Shown: positions 53,535 through 64,000 of the stretch, piece after piece
How positions within the stretch are numbered: position 1 is the first letter of the stretch
How the letters are laid out: each line of letters starts with the position of its first letter
NCBI GenBank assembly: GCA_037043455.1
Contig: JAWPHD010000006.1
Location: 62,001 to 126,000, forward strand
Reading direction: 5' to 3'
Length of the DNA: 64,000 nucleotides
Source of the DNA: Cyrtodaria siliqua
Taxonomy: Eukaryota; Mollusca; Bivalvia; Adapedonta; Hiatellidae
Notes under the pieces: generated by a model
Database searches by the model: none
Told to the model about the DNA's origin: nothing
Seen by the model: only the letters and a program-made list of their open reading frames with translations
Made by a program: the position numbers and the translations under genes

Positions 53535-56196
53535 TAGCTCTACTGGCCGAAGGCCAGCAGAGCTTATGGGATGGCGAGTTGTCCGTCGTCCGTCCGTCGT
53601 CCGTCCGTCGTCCGTCTGTTAACTTTTGCCTTGTGAACACTCTAGGGCCTTCAGTATTAATCGGACCTTTACTTAACTTTGCCAGTGTCTTTATATCAAT
53701 GAAAGCTCGGACAAGTTCGAAAACCAGCCTGATCGGATAAATTTCACCGGAGTTATGGCCCTTGTTTTGCTGAAAAATGCCATATTAAGCCTTGTGAACA
53801 CTCTAGCACCTTCATTTATTATTTGATCTTTACCAAACTTGCACAGATTGTTAATATCAATGACAGCTCGGACAAGTGCGAAAACCAGCCAAATTGGATC
53901 AGTAACACCGGAGTTATGGCCCTTGTTTTTTCTGAAAATTGCCATTTTCTGCCTTGTGAACAATGTAACACCTTCATTTATTATTTGATCGTTACCAAAC
54001 TTGCACAGATTGTTAATATCAATGGAAGCTCAAACAAGTTTGAAAACCAGCTAACTCGGATCAGTAACACCGGAGTTATGGCCCTTGTTTTTTCTGAAAA
54101 TGCTATTTTCTGCCTTGTGAACACTCTAGGGCCTTCAATATTAATCGGACCTTTACTTTACCTTAACTTTGCCAGTGTCTTTATATCAATGAAAACTCGG
54201 ACAAGTTCGAAAACCGGCAAGATTGAAATAATATCACGGAGTTATGGCCCTTGTTTTGCTGAAAAATGCCATATTAAGCCTTGTGAACACTCTAGCACCT
54301 TCATTTATTAATTGAACTTTACCAAACTTGCACAGACTGTTAATCACAATGAAAGCTCGAAAACAAGCTAGATGGGAAAATTAACAGCAGAGTTATTGCC
54401 CTTGATTTAGTTAAAATTGCTATATTTTGCCTCATTAAGATGATAGCGCCTTCATCTTTCATCCAATCTTTACCAAACTTTACCAGATTGTTTATATAAA
54501 TGAGAGCTAGGACAAGTTTGTAAACTAGCTGGATCGGACCATTAACAGCGGAGTTATGGCCCATGATTTAGTTAAAAATGCTATATTTTGCCTCGTTAAT
54601 ACAATAGGACCTTTATCTTTCATTCAATCTTTACCAAACTTTACCAGATTGTTTATATAAAAGAAAGCTCGGACATTTCGAAGATCAGCCAGATCGGACC
54701 AGTAACAGCGGAGTTATGGCCCTTGATTTAGTTAAAAATGCTATATTTTGCCTCGTTAATTCGTTAGGGCCTTCATTTTTCATCTGATCTTTACAAAACT
54801 TTACCTGATTGTTTATATCAATGACAGCTCAGACAGTTTTGAAAACCAGACAGATTGGACCAGTAACAGATGAGTTATGGCCCTTGATTTAGTTAAGAAT
54901 GCTATATTTTGCCTCGTTAATTCGATAGGGCCTTCATCTTTCATCTGATGTTTACAAAACTTTACCTGATTGTTTATATCAATGACAGCTCAGGCAGTTT
55001 CAAAAACCAGCCAGATCGGACCAGTAACAGATAAGTTATGGCCCTTGATTTAGTTAAAAATGCTATATTTTGCCTCGTTAAGACGATAGGGCCTTCATTT
55101 TTCATGCGATCTTTATGAAACTTTACTAGATTGTTAATATCAATGACAGCTCGGTCAAGTTCGAAAACCAGATCGGACCAGTAAAAGTGGAGTTATTGCC
55201 CTTGATTTAGTTAAAAATCCTATATTTTGCCTCGTTAAGTCGATAAGGCCTTCATCTTTCATCCGATCTTTAAGAAACTTTACCAGATTGTTAATATCAA
55301 TGAAAGCTTGGAGAAGTTCGAAAAACATCCAGATTGGACCATTTACATCGGAGTCATGGCCCTTGATTTTCTGAAATATGCTATCTTGGCCTAGGGCCTT
55401 CATTTGACCGGATTTCAGTGAAACTTTGCAGGGATGATCAGTACCAAGCCTAGTTGTACATAGTCACCATGTTCCAGTTGAATGATTTTGGCGGAGTTAT
55501 AGCCCTTTAAAGGTTTTAATACACAAACTTTGTTCCGACTAGTTCTCTTGAACCCCTGGCCGGATTAAACGATACTTTTTAGGGACGATCAATTCTGCGT
55601 CTAGTTGTGCAAATCATCGCCATGTTCCGGTTGAATGATTTTTGGCAGAGTTATTGCCCTTTAAAGGTTTTAATACACAAACTTTGTTCTGATCTACTTC
55701 TCCTGAACCCCTCGCCAGATTTCAATGAAACTTTGCAGTGATGATCAGCACCAAGCCTAGTTGTGCATGTCATCGTCATGTTCCGGTTTATAGATATTTG
55801 GCAGAGTTATTGCCCTTTAAAGGATTTTGATACCACAATTTTTTTCTGGGCTAGTTCTCCTGAACCCCTGGATGGATACAGAAGAAACTTGACAAGGATG
55901 ATCAGTATCAAGCCTAGTTGTGCATATCATCCCCATATTTCGGTTGAATGATTTTTGGCAGTGTTGTGACCCTTTAAATGTTTTAATACACAAACTTTGT
56001 CCAGAGTAGTCTCTTCTGAACTCTTTGCAAGATTTCAGCGAATCTTGGCGAGGATGATCAGTACTAAGCCTAGTTGCACCTGTCATTGCCATGTTCTGGT
56101 TGAATGATTTTTGAAAGACTTATGGCCCCTTATACATGAACTTTATCTTGAGCCAGTAGAGCGTCCACAGGCCCTCTTGGGCCTCTTGTTTTTTAA
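53535..56196 (+). mobile_element. Family A hairpin-capped repeat, complete
   Basis: The 5' hairpin is AGCTCTACTGGCC-GAA-GGCCAGCAGAGCT, with repeated GTCCGTC after it. Some fourteen units of 150-170 bp follow (TTTACCAAACTTTACCAGAT, GAAAACCAGCCAGATCGGAC, GAGTTATGGCCCTTG). The 3' end is GCCAGTAGAGCGTCCACA, then GGCCC-TCTT-GGGCC and TCTTGTTTT. ORFs inside are by-products. Confidence 0.85.
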
Positions 56197-57745
56197 ATTT
56201 TGGGCCTCTTGTTTTATAGTATGCATGGCATTTTGTTTTTAAACAAATACACTTAACTGTCATCTCAGCAAACTGTAAACTCCATTGGTTTTAGTTATTA
56301 AAATGTTCACCAGACTTTCATTTAAGCAACATTTATCTTTTATTTTTATCTCCTTATCCTTAGGTTCTATAGTAAAATAAAAATCTTTGGCAGAGCAAAA
56401 CATATGGTTATTTTCAAAGATTTAATTTTGAAAGATACATATATTGAATTAATTTGCATAAATGTGCATGACATGTGCAAGGTTTTAAAATAATCACATT
56501 GTAAATACCTTAATTTTAACAGTAAACTTGGTTGAACATCTAGGATAAAGACGAGTTCATCAACTACCAGAATGTAGAGCTGTGTCAAATTTCTGGTCAT
56601 TGATTGGTCTGTTTATTTTGATGATGCTTTATCAACATTATGAATAATAACGATTGTTTGCATCACTATATTCCCTTCATGATACATTGATTGTTACTGA
56701 ATCTTGATTAAAGTAACAAATGCGACAATAGCTACATAGTTAGCTGTTGTTTAGGTCTTATTGGCAACAATATCTAGAAACGTCATGTCATCATGTCTAC
56801 ATATACCATAGACCCTCGTTTAAACGCCCAAGGAGACATGCAATTTATAAAAAGGTGGGTGTTTATTTGAGGCCATAATGACAAGAAAACCAAATTTGTA
56901 ATTAGGTATAAAAATCTTTGCAAAAATGCTAGTAAGCATGCTCTGTGTTATTGAAATAACATAACCTCTAAAATGCTTAAAATTGATGTGAAGCTGTTAA
57001 TTTAAAGAAAATACAAGGACTTGTTGAGATGTGGGTGGATGGGGAGCTTTTAAATATGGGTATATGGGAGATCATCTGTGGTTGAGTATAATTTGGAATT
57101 ATATCTAGATAATTATTGTTGAGATGTGCATGTTGATTTGGCATGGAAGTTGATCATATTACGAGAGTTATGGCCCTTTTTTAAGTTTTTCTTAAAATTG
57201 TCCTCCAACAGTTCTCTGCTGATTGTTTTTTAATCTTAAAAGATGGTTCACTGTAAGCTGTTGAGATAAAAATATTGATTCAGTGTAAATATTAAACATT
57301 ATATTAACATTTATGAACCACAGTTACGGCCCTTTTTTCTTCAAATTTTACATAGAATTGCGCATATTGATTTGTGTTAACAAGATTGTACAGGATGGTT
57401 CACTATGATGCTATCATGTACTTACCAAGTGTAAACTTTTAATTGCATTACAACTAGGGTATCCATGTCCTATGGACACATTTCAATCTAATGTATATTT
57501 TGCTTTAAAAAGTTTTTTCTTTTCTTCTTAAGACTGTTGCACCAATCAATGTTTCCCACCCATCAAAGGTAGGGGTTGGGGCAAACCCAGGGGAATTAGA
57601 CACATTCTGCATATTTTTATCTAGATGTAAGTTAAGAGTGAGCCTGGAATGTTCATTCCTGTTGGCGCCATATAACCTTTTTGTGTTGGTGCGCCATAAA
57701 ACCCCAATTCAACTAAAATCTTATTATTTGCATATCCAGAGCCTT
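56197..57745. other. Intergenic, no gene seen
   Basis: Short frames only. GAGTTATGGCCCTTTTT-like scraps near 57165 and 57325 look like old pieces of the tandem elements. Confidence 0.5.
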
Positions 57746-57749
57746 GACA

Positions 57750-57989
57750 TCACAAACTGTGATTAATACAGGTTAAATGGTGTATGCTAAAGACAGGTTT
57801 TCCATTAACTTCATGGACATGTTTGTCTTTTCCTTTTAGCCACTTGAATATATTGCTGGTTTTAATTTTAGCCTCTGTTGGAAGTCTATTGCTGTTTAAA
57901 TATTCTTTTAGATCACTAAATGTTATCCATTCTCCGGAATCATCATAGTTAATTTTTAACTCCTTTAAAGCATGAATTAGGAACGCCAT
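57750..57989 (-). CDS. Possible terminal exon, winged-helix-like domain
   Basis: The frame from ATG 57989 to the stop at 57752-57750 has 79 residues. It is open upstream through DCSGCK to an acceptor-like TTTTAGTTACAG near 58003-58010. The sequence FLIHALKELKINYDDSGEWITFSDLKEYL, followed by FKWLKGKDKHVHEVNGKPVF, reads like helix-helix-wing and has balanced, protein-like composition unlike the repeats around it. A candidate upstream exon at about 58790-58857 did not match in phase. The family is not recognised. Confidence 0.45.
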   Translation of the reverse strand: MAFLIHALKELKINYDDSGEWITFSDLKEYLNSNRLPTEAKIKTSNIFKWLKGKDKHVHEVNGKPVFSIHHLTCINHSL

Positions 57990-58179
57990 TTTGCAACCAG
58001 AACAATCTGTAACTAAAATCAAAATCAAAACATTATTTTAAACTTTCCGTAGTTCCTCTCAGCCACTTTTTACCCATTATTTTAAAGTTGATATGTTCAT
58101 TGCAAATCAAAATTAATGAAAACTTATGGAAAACTGATTTTATGTTATAATTCTAGAAGTGTATTCTACAAACAGACAT

Positions 58180-58395
58180 TTGGATTTGCCATATATAATA
58201 ATCATACACATGTAATCTCATATGAGAATCGTGATTCTTCTATAAAAAGGAGCCACATATAATAATCATACACATATAATCCCATATGAGAATCGTGATT
58301 CTTCTATAAAAGGAGCCACATATAATAATCATACACATGTAAATGTAATCTCATATGAGAATCATGATTCTTCTATAAAAGGAACCACATATAAT
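58180..58395. repeat. Tandem repeat, three units of about 70 bp
   Basis: Each unit has CATATATAATAATCATACAC, CTCATATGAGAATC and GATTCTTCTATAAAA. CATATGAGAATCGTGATTCT is an imperfect palindrome. Confidence 0.82.
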
Positions 58396-58399
58396 TATC

Positions 58400-59895
58400 A
58401 TATAAAATGTTCCATATGATATTTATGTAATACATGTTGGACTTTCGTATATTTTTTTTAATACAAATAAACCCACAAACTTTTCGTTTTTAAAGATACA
58501 CATTTTTATATAATTTTCATGATTTTTTTTCGTGTATTTTTGTGTGATTCTTATATGATACTCATATGATTCATATACAAAGATGTTCCTGTTATATAAT
58601 TATCATATAATATGTATCATTCGAAAATTATGTAAGAATCATGAGGCAAAATTGGTAGTGTATTACAACTAACATGTATTGCAAATATAAATTATACAAT
58701 TATAATTACAGTTGAAGCTAAGATTTTCAGAGTTTAAATTAAGATACTTATGAATTAAATAGAAAATGTAGTAATTATGATTTACTTACTGAATTATTAG
58801 TTTCCTAATGAACAAACCAACTTGAGAATGTTCATAAGACAAAATTCCAATAGACTGAAAGCAAACTGCAAACATATGGTGAGCATTAGGTAATTAGATA
58901 GGGTTTCTGGAGACGGTGGTCAGCCCAGCAGGTAGTGAGATTTATGGCCATTTAACATCTCATTTACAGTTACTAATGATTACTGTAGCTGATAAGCCGA
59001 GCATCCAGAAGAGGCTAGTTTTGGACTTGTTTGTAGGACTCTATGTAAAGAATGACTCCATACATTTATATGCAGAATTGAAAATTAGGTGATTTAACAT
59101 TGTATAAAATGTAACAGACACAAATGAAAGGTGAAATATTGTGTTTTATTGTAAAATGGGTCATTCTACTCTTGTTTAAAATTATGTTTAATATTGGTAT
59201 TTTGTCGATAAAAAAGTTCCAAGGAGATTCAGGAACATGCGCTATAAGATTTTCTTCCAATCCTATTAACTATATATTGTACTATTTATGTTGTATAAAT
59301 GCTGAAATAAAACATACCAAGTAAAACATATGGAACAAAAAAACTTCATTTTCTAGAAGAACTGCAGTTGTTATTAAAGATGACTACTGTTTAAAACTGG
59401 TATATCAGTTTTTATTGTATACTTTCATATTGTCCCGTTTAGTTTGCATTGAGCTAAGCGTGCAATATTCTACGATATTGCACGCATTCATATTGCACGG
59501 GAACTTTTGCTCGTGCTTGCTAAGAGCCGCGAAATAGAAATAAGGAACTACTTTCAAATAAAAATAACGGAATCCTTCCTATAGTGTCAACAAAAAAATA
59601 CGTGTTTTTTTTTCAACCTTTTATGGCAAAAATTGATAAAATAACTGAAATGGTCACTCACCCACTGTTTTTAACGTTATCGAATGGTAAACAAACTTTA
59701 GAAAATGGCTTGTTGTTTTTAATGACGTCATCCGACGTCGACGTCGTTTTCGCGCAAAATAATCATCCACACAAAATGAAACTGAATGGCAAGATAGGAA
59801 TTCCATCAAAAGCTATACAAATAACACAAATACAATGAAAAGTAATAGTCATACAATTAACATTGATCGAAAACAATATGAAAGTATACAATAAA
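58400..59895. other. Intergenic with dispersed hairpins, no gene seen
   Basis: GTGCAATATTCTACGATATTGCAC at 59461-59484 is a hairpin (stem GTGCAATAT). GACGTCATCCGACGTCGACG near 59730 has CRE-like palindromes. The ORF at 59584-59838 has no supporting context. Confidence 0.5.
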
Positions 59896-59897
59896 AA

Positions 59898-60088
59898 GGT
59901 TATTGAATTTGTATGGCTAAATATTACTTGGAACTCGTTGTTTTGGCGCAGGACGACTCGCAAGCTCGTCGTCCTTTGCCAAAACAACTCGTTCCAAGTA
60001 ATATTTAGCCATACAAATTCAAGCTCGTCGTCCTTTGCCAAAACAACTCGTTCCAAGTAATATTTAGCCATACAAATTCAATAACCTA
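59898..60088. repeat. Hairpin with duplicated right arm
   Basis: The left arm 59898-59952 (GGTTATTGAATTTGTATGGC and on) is mirrored by 59962-60020 and again by 60021-60079, which are near-identical 59-bp direct repeats. The outermost bases AATAACC are mirrored only by the second copy. Confidence 0.85.
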
Positions 60089-60117
60089 TAATACAGAGTC
60101 TTATCTACTTGGGAAGA

Positions 60118-60555
60118 TATTTGCAGAAAAACATATTGAATCTGAGTCAGTGCTCATAATATCCATGACACAGTCTAATATTGAATCTGAGTCGGTGCTC
60201 ATATCTACGACACAGTCTCATGTTGAATCTGAGTCCGTGTTCATATCCATGACACAGTCTCATATTGAATCTGAGTCAGTGCTTATATCCATGACAGTCT
60301 AATATTGAATCTGAGTCAGTGCTCATAATATCCATGACACAGTCTCATATTGAATCTGAGTCAGTACTCATATCCATGACAAAGTCACATATTGTATCTG
60401 AATCAGTGCTCATAATATCCATGACACAGTCTCATATTGAATCTGAGTTAGTACTCATATCCATGACAATCTTATATTGAATCTGAGTCAGTGCTCATAT
60501 CCATGACACAGTCTCATATTGCATCTGAGTTGCAGCTCTTGCCCATGATGCAATC
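60118..60555. repeat. Minisatellite, 42-bp (14-codon) unit
   Basis: About ten units of CATATTGAATCTGAGTCAGT, then GCTCATATCCATGACACAGTC. Several units are 45 bp because of an extra ATA. One unit with TGACAGTC breaks the three-base register. Confidence 0.85.
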
Positions 60556-60706
60556 TTATACTGTAATTTTCTACAAAAAAAACTATCTTGGACTAAGCGG
60601 TATAAAATAGCATTGGTACGATTACCTGAACCACACATTGTTTCTGTTTTGACCTTATATAAAAGAATACACAAATTTAGTACAACCAGGTAGTACTTTG
60701 GGAAAC

Positions 60707-60997
60707 ATGAATTTAATACTGGCCTTGGTGTATTTGTTATTTTTCATTTTAGTTTACACATATTTCATTTACATTGATTGCGAAACAAGTTCTTGCAACT
60801 TTAATCAATCACTCTCGATGGCTTCCTGGGTAGAACAAGTACTAGGCATTTTTCACTTAACCTTGTGTCCAGATCTGAGACTGTTCCAACACAATCGAGC
60901 CATCCAGCTGGACGCGGTCAAATCCATACAGAAGTTTGGTACCAAGTATGAACAGAGGTACAAACTTGTGGACACCTTAGTTATACAGATGTTTAAG
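60707..60997 (+). CDS. First exon of an unidentified membrane protein
   Basis: ATG 60707 opens to donor AAG|GTATGT at 60998, phase 0, 97 codons. Residues 2-22 form a membrane segment (LVYLLFFILVYTYFIYI), followed by DCETSSCNF and a soluble region (LFQHNRAIQLDAVKSIQKFG). It looks like a type II or signal-anchored protein. An acceptor-like TTTTCATTTTAG at 60739-60750 means the coding exon could instead begin at 60751. The next exon is 62834-62918. I do not recognise the family. Confidence 0.65.
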
Positions 60998-61025
60998 GTA
61001 TGTGGAATAATTACCATGGTTATGT

Positions 61026-62280
61026 TTAAGGTAGGGACCTAATTCATATTCTGGCATTAGGATGTCCAATGTCAGCCATATGTTAACAGATGAAGGGCCA
61101 CCCTTTTTGTAGTATTATCAATTAACAAATTTAACTATCAAACATCGTATGAACATTTCTTGATAGTCACGGAGAGAAACATATATTTAAAACTGCTACT
61201 AAGTTGTATGTAAAAATAAGTATTATTTGCATAACGTAGTTCTATACTACTTTTACCACTGCTTGACTGCACGGAGAAATGAGAATTGTATAGCTGCACA
61301 ACTATTGCCAGATAATTGATAAATACATTTACCTGTGGATTAATTTACCTGTTCAAAGTTTTCTACTTCATCAAAACATGGCCGGAGAACTTTAAGGAAG
61401 AGACCTAGTTCATATTCTGGCATTAGGATGTCCAATGTCAGCCATATATTTAAGGTAGAGACCTAATTCATATTCTGGCATTAGGATGTCCAATGTCAGC
61501 CATATATTTAAGGTAGAGACCTAATTCATATTCTGGCATTAGGATGTCCAATGTCAGCCATATATTTAAGGTAGAGACCTAATTCATATTCTGGCATTAG
61601 GATGTCCAATGTCAGCCATATATTTAAGGTAGAGACCTAATTCATATTCTGGCATTAGAATGTCCAATGTCAGCCATATATTTAAGGTAGAGACCTAATT
61701 CATATTCTGGCATTAGGATGTCCAATGTCAGCCATATATATTTAAGGTAGAGACCTAATTCATATTCTGGCATTAGGATGTCCAATGTCAGCCATATATT
61801 TAAGGTAGAGACCTAATTCATATTCTGGCATTAGGATGTCCAATGTCAGCCATATATTTAAGGTAGAGACCTAATTCATATTCTGGCATTAGGATGTCCA
61901 ATGTCAGCCATATATTTAAGGTAGAGACCTAATTCATATTCTGGCATTAGGATGTCCAATGTCAGCCATATATTTAAGGTAGAGACCTAATTCATATTCT
62001 GGCATTAGGATGTCCAATGTCAGCCATATATTTAAGGTAGAGACCTAATTCATATTCTGGCATTAGGATGTCCAATGTCAGCCATATATTTAAGTAGAGA
62101 CCTAATTCATTTTCTGGCATTAGGATGTCCAATGTCAGCCATATATTTAAGGTAGAGACCTAATTCATTTTCTGGCATTAGGATGTCCAATGTCAGCCAT
62201 ATGTTTAAGGTAGAGACCCAATTCATATTTTGGCATTAGGATGTCCAATGTCAGCCGTATGTTTATGGTAGAGTGAAACC
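61026..62280. repeat. Minisatellite, 58-bp unit, in the intron of the 60707 gene
   Basis: One unit at 61026-61085 follows the exon, and about 16 more run from 61390 to 62280: TTTAAGGTAGAGACCTAATT, CATATTCTGGCATTAGGATG, TCCAATGTCAGCCATATA. Each holds TTTAAG|GTAGAG, a near copy of the real donor TTTAAG|GTATGT at 60992-61003. Confidence 0.92.
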
Positions 62281-62833
62281 AATGGTTAAGGTACTATGTG
62301 ACCAATTTCAGCCAGTTGTTTAAGGTTGGTAGTATCGTTGTCTTTTAGATATAATTTAAGATATCCAATATCTTGGCCATCTTGTGTCTTTTACAAGCAT
62401 ATGTGTTCAGTGCAGAACATCATTATGTGATCCCACCTTGATTCCATTAAGCGATGGGAAAGTTTATATTAACAGGATTTTATAACGGATATTTCGACAA
62501 TAAAACACGTCTAAAAACATTTTTTCTAAAAAAAATGCGACAACCTGTTGAAAATTTCCTTTTGTTTTTAAATTTTACAATACGCACATTTTTTAAGCAA
62601 TAATTAAGGTTTTATTTCATACCCCAAGCCAACCCCGTTTTCGCTTCTCGGAGAAGGGGTTGGATGGGTTATGAAAGTTAATACTCAGATCAGGTAATGA
62701 TACTGTCTTTAATGCTGCCTTTCTTACATCTCATCTGTCACATGAATGAAAATGACTGGAACCATTACAAGGATAGGTTCTTCATATTGAGGCAGTACCA
62801 TCTAAACTATGTTTTAATGATCATATGTTTCAG
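62281..62833. other. Intron remainder, no other feature
   Basis: AT-rich sequence. One GGGTTGG-type GC-rich stretch at about 62635-62665 contains an imperfect palindrome (TCGCTTCTCGGAGAAGGGG). Confidence 0.5.
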
Positions 62834-62918
62834 GTAATAGACGAAGCGAAGAAAAACCTGACAGATTGGGGTTTTGTACCAGGTGATCCCTTTCCAGAAA
62901 ACGAGAGTGTCAGAGAGT
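62834..62918 (+). CDS. Second exon of the 60707 gene
   Basis: ATATGTTTCAG precedes GTAATAGACGAAGCG, and the exon ends GAGAGT|GTAAGT. It has 85 nt: phase 0 in, one base over at the end. It encodes VIDEAKKNLTDWGFVPGDPF and PENESVRE, in frame with exon 1. The gene continues past the window or further downstream. Confidence 0.68.
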
Positions 62919-63236
62919 GTAAGTACTCTATGCCCGAAATTTCTGAAATGAAAGGCAATCTAGTTAAATCTAGTTAAATCTAGTTAAATTTGAAACAAAA
63001 AATAGTTATTATACACCCAAAACTTCAGACATGAAAGTGGCTGTGGCATGGGAAGGAAAGCAAAATGGAATATAAAAACATTGGAATTGAGTTATTATAT
63101 ATATATTATAAACAGAATTCAAAATAGTCGACAGCTAAAGAAACTCCCGCTTCAACATTATTTTTCTATGAATTCTACTACTATGCTGTTTTATCTGGGT
63201 GTACACCCTGTTTTTTGTGTCGAAGAAAAATGCGAT

Positions 63237-63973
63237 ACATAGGGATCACTTTGTTGTCCGTCAGTCGTTCTGTCAGTCCGTCACGAAAAGTTAATGTTGG
63301 CTATCACTTTATCACTTCTTGATATTTTTTCATCAAACTTTCGATATATACTCATCGTGACAACGTCTACATGACCATACTAAAATATAAAGGTCAAGTT
63401 CACACTGAATGTCATTATTTGGGTTAAATACTTTTTTTCTTCACCAAAACTTAACGTTGGCTTTAACTTTCTCATTTCTTGATACTTTCAATATATACTC
63501 GCCATGACAACTTCGACATGACCATACTAAAATATAAAGATCAAGGTCAGACTGAAGGTCATTATATGGGTTAAATACTCACTGTTTTCTTCACGAAAAC
63601 TTAACGTTGGCTATAACTTTCTCATTTCTTGATATTTCTTCACCAAACTTACAATATTTACTCATCATGACAACGTCGACATGACCATGCTAAAATATAA
63701 AGGTCAAGTCGCACTAAAGGTCATTATATTGATTAAATACTAATTCTTTTCTTCACAAAAACTTAACGTTGGCTATAACTTCCTTATTTCTCTATATTTC
63801 TTCATCAAACTTTCAGTATGTACTTATCATGACAACATCAACATGACCATACTAAAATATACAGGTAATCTGTCAAGGTCATTTATCTGGCTCCAAAAAA
63901 ACTTGTTATACTGACAAAGCGCTGACAGGCGACACACAACACACGTGTTCCACGGAACACCCGTCTAGTATTT
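63237..63973. repeat. Hairpin-capped repeat with about four 165-bp units
   Basis: Units contain ACTTAACGTTGGCTATAACT, TTGATATTTCTTCA, CATGACAACGTC and CATACTAAAATATAAAGGTC. The right end has AACACACGTGTTCC, then the GTTCCAC-GGAAC stem and ACCCGTCTAGTA. The left end has GTCCGTCAGTCG. Confidence 0.75.
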
Positions 63974-64000
63974 ATTTATTTCCAATATTTATCCAGCCGC

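Noticed and set aside
58790..58857. Upstream exon for the 57750-57989 ORF (SIGILSYEHSQ frame)
   Set aside because: It has an acceptor-like and a donor-like site, but its end phase does not match the downstream exon.
59584..59838. 84-codon plus-strand ORF
   Set aside because: No start context, splice sites or recognisable domain, and it lies next to hairpin repeats.
61390..62280. CRISPR-like array
   Set aside because: The units are head-to-tail with no unique spacers, in a eukaryotic intron.

Overview
This is nuclear DNA of an invertebrate animal, most likely a bivalve mollusc. It has spliced host exons with GT-AG borders, is AT-rich, and is saturated with dispersed repeats of the kind common in clam, mussel and oyster genomes: tandem-repeat cores capped by short terminal hairpins, tRNA-derived SINEs, and many inverted-repeat elements. 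The bivalve call is inference; no species marker is visible.

The main object is a complete but decayed Polinton/Maverick element at 2205-18770 (about 16.6 kb). It has terminal inverted repeats of about 276-280 bp that differ by roughly six changes in a hand comparison, and short target duplications (TGTTT or TGTTTT). The gene set is: protein-primed family B DNA polymerase with an HNH/endonuclease VII-like insert, retroviral-type integrase, A32-like packaging ATPase, a jelly-roll-type major capsid candidate, a probable minor capsid protein, a fibre-like coiled-coil/beta protein, a small zinc-ribbon protein, and several small membrane or coiled-coil proteins of unknown role. No adenain-like protease was recognised. 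The genes are packed head to head around very short AT-rich spacers (38-63 bp) with TATATA cores and an A-run touching the start codon. I count ten in-frame stops and five frameshifts, so this copy is dead as it stands, although several ORFs remain open.

The Polinton sits inside a copy of a dispersed tandem-repeat element: its flanks at 2034-2204 and 18771-20158 rejoin into one repeat unit. A second element of the same family lies inside the Polinton next to the right terminal repeat (17053-18494), and a SINE with a 13-bp target duplication is inserted in the left terminal repeat (2465-2757).

Downstream, one host gene can be read with confidence on the minus strand: YIPF6, a Golgi/ER Yip1-family membrane protein, with seven coding exons between 38158 and 22450 and phases that agree throughout (221 residues). 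Its introns hold a mariner-like element with a nested MITE, a second TIR element, SINEs, a truncated LINE and hairpin-capped repeats. Other gene pieces are a signal-peptide exon at 39718, a Cys-rich ORF inside nested inverted repeats at 41001, a short zinc-finger-like exon at 43424-43651, a possible terminal exon at 57750-57989, and two exons of an unidentified membrane protein at 60707-62918. The rest (42-57 kb and 58-64 kb) is repeats: a 2.7 kb long-TIR element, several hairpin-capped tandem elements, and minisatellites, including a 58-bp array whose units each resemble the neighbouring splice donor.
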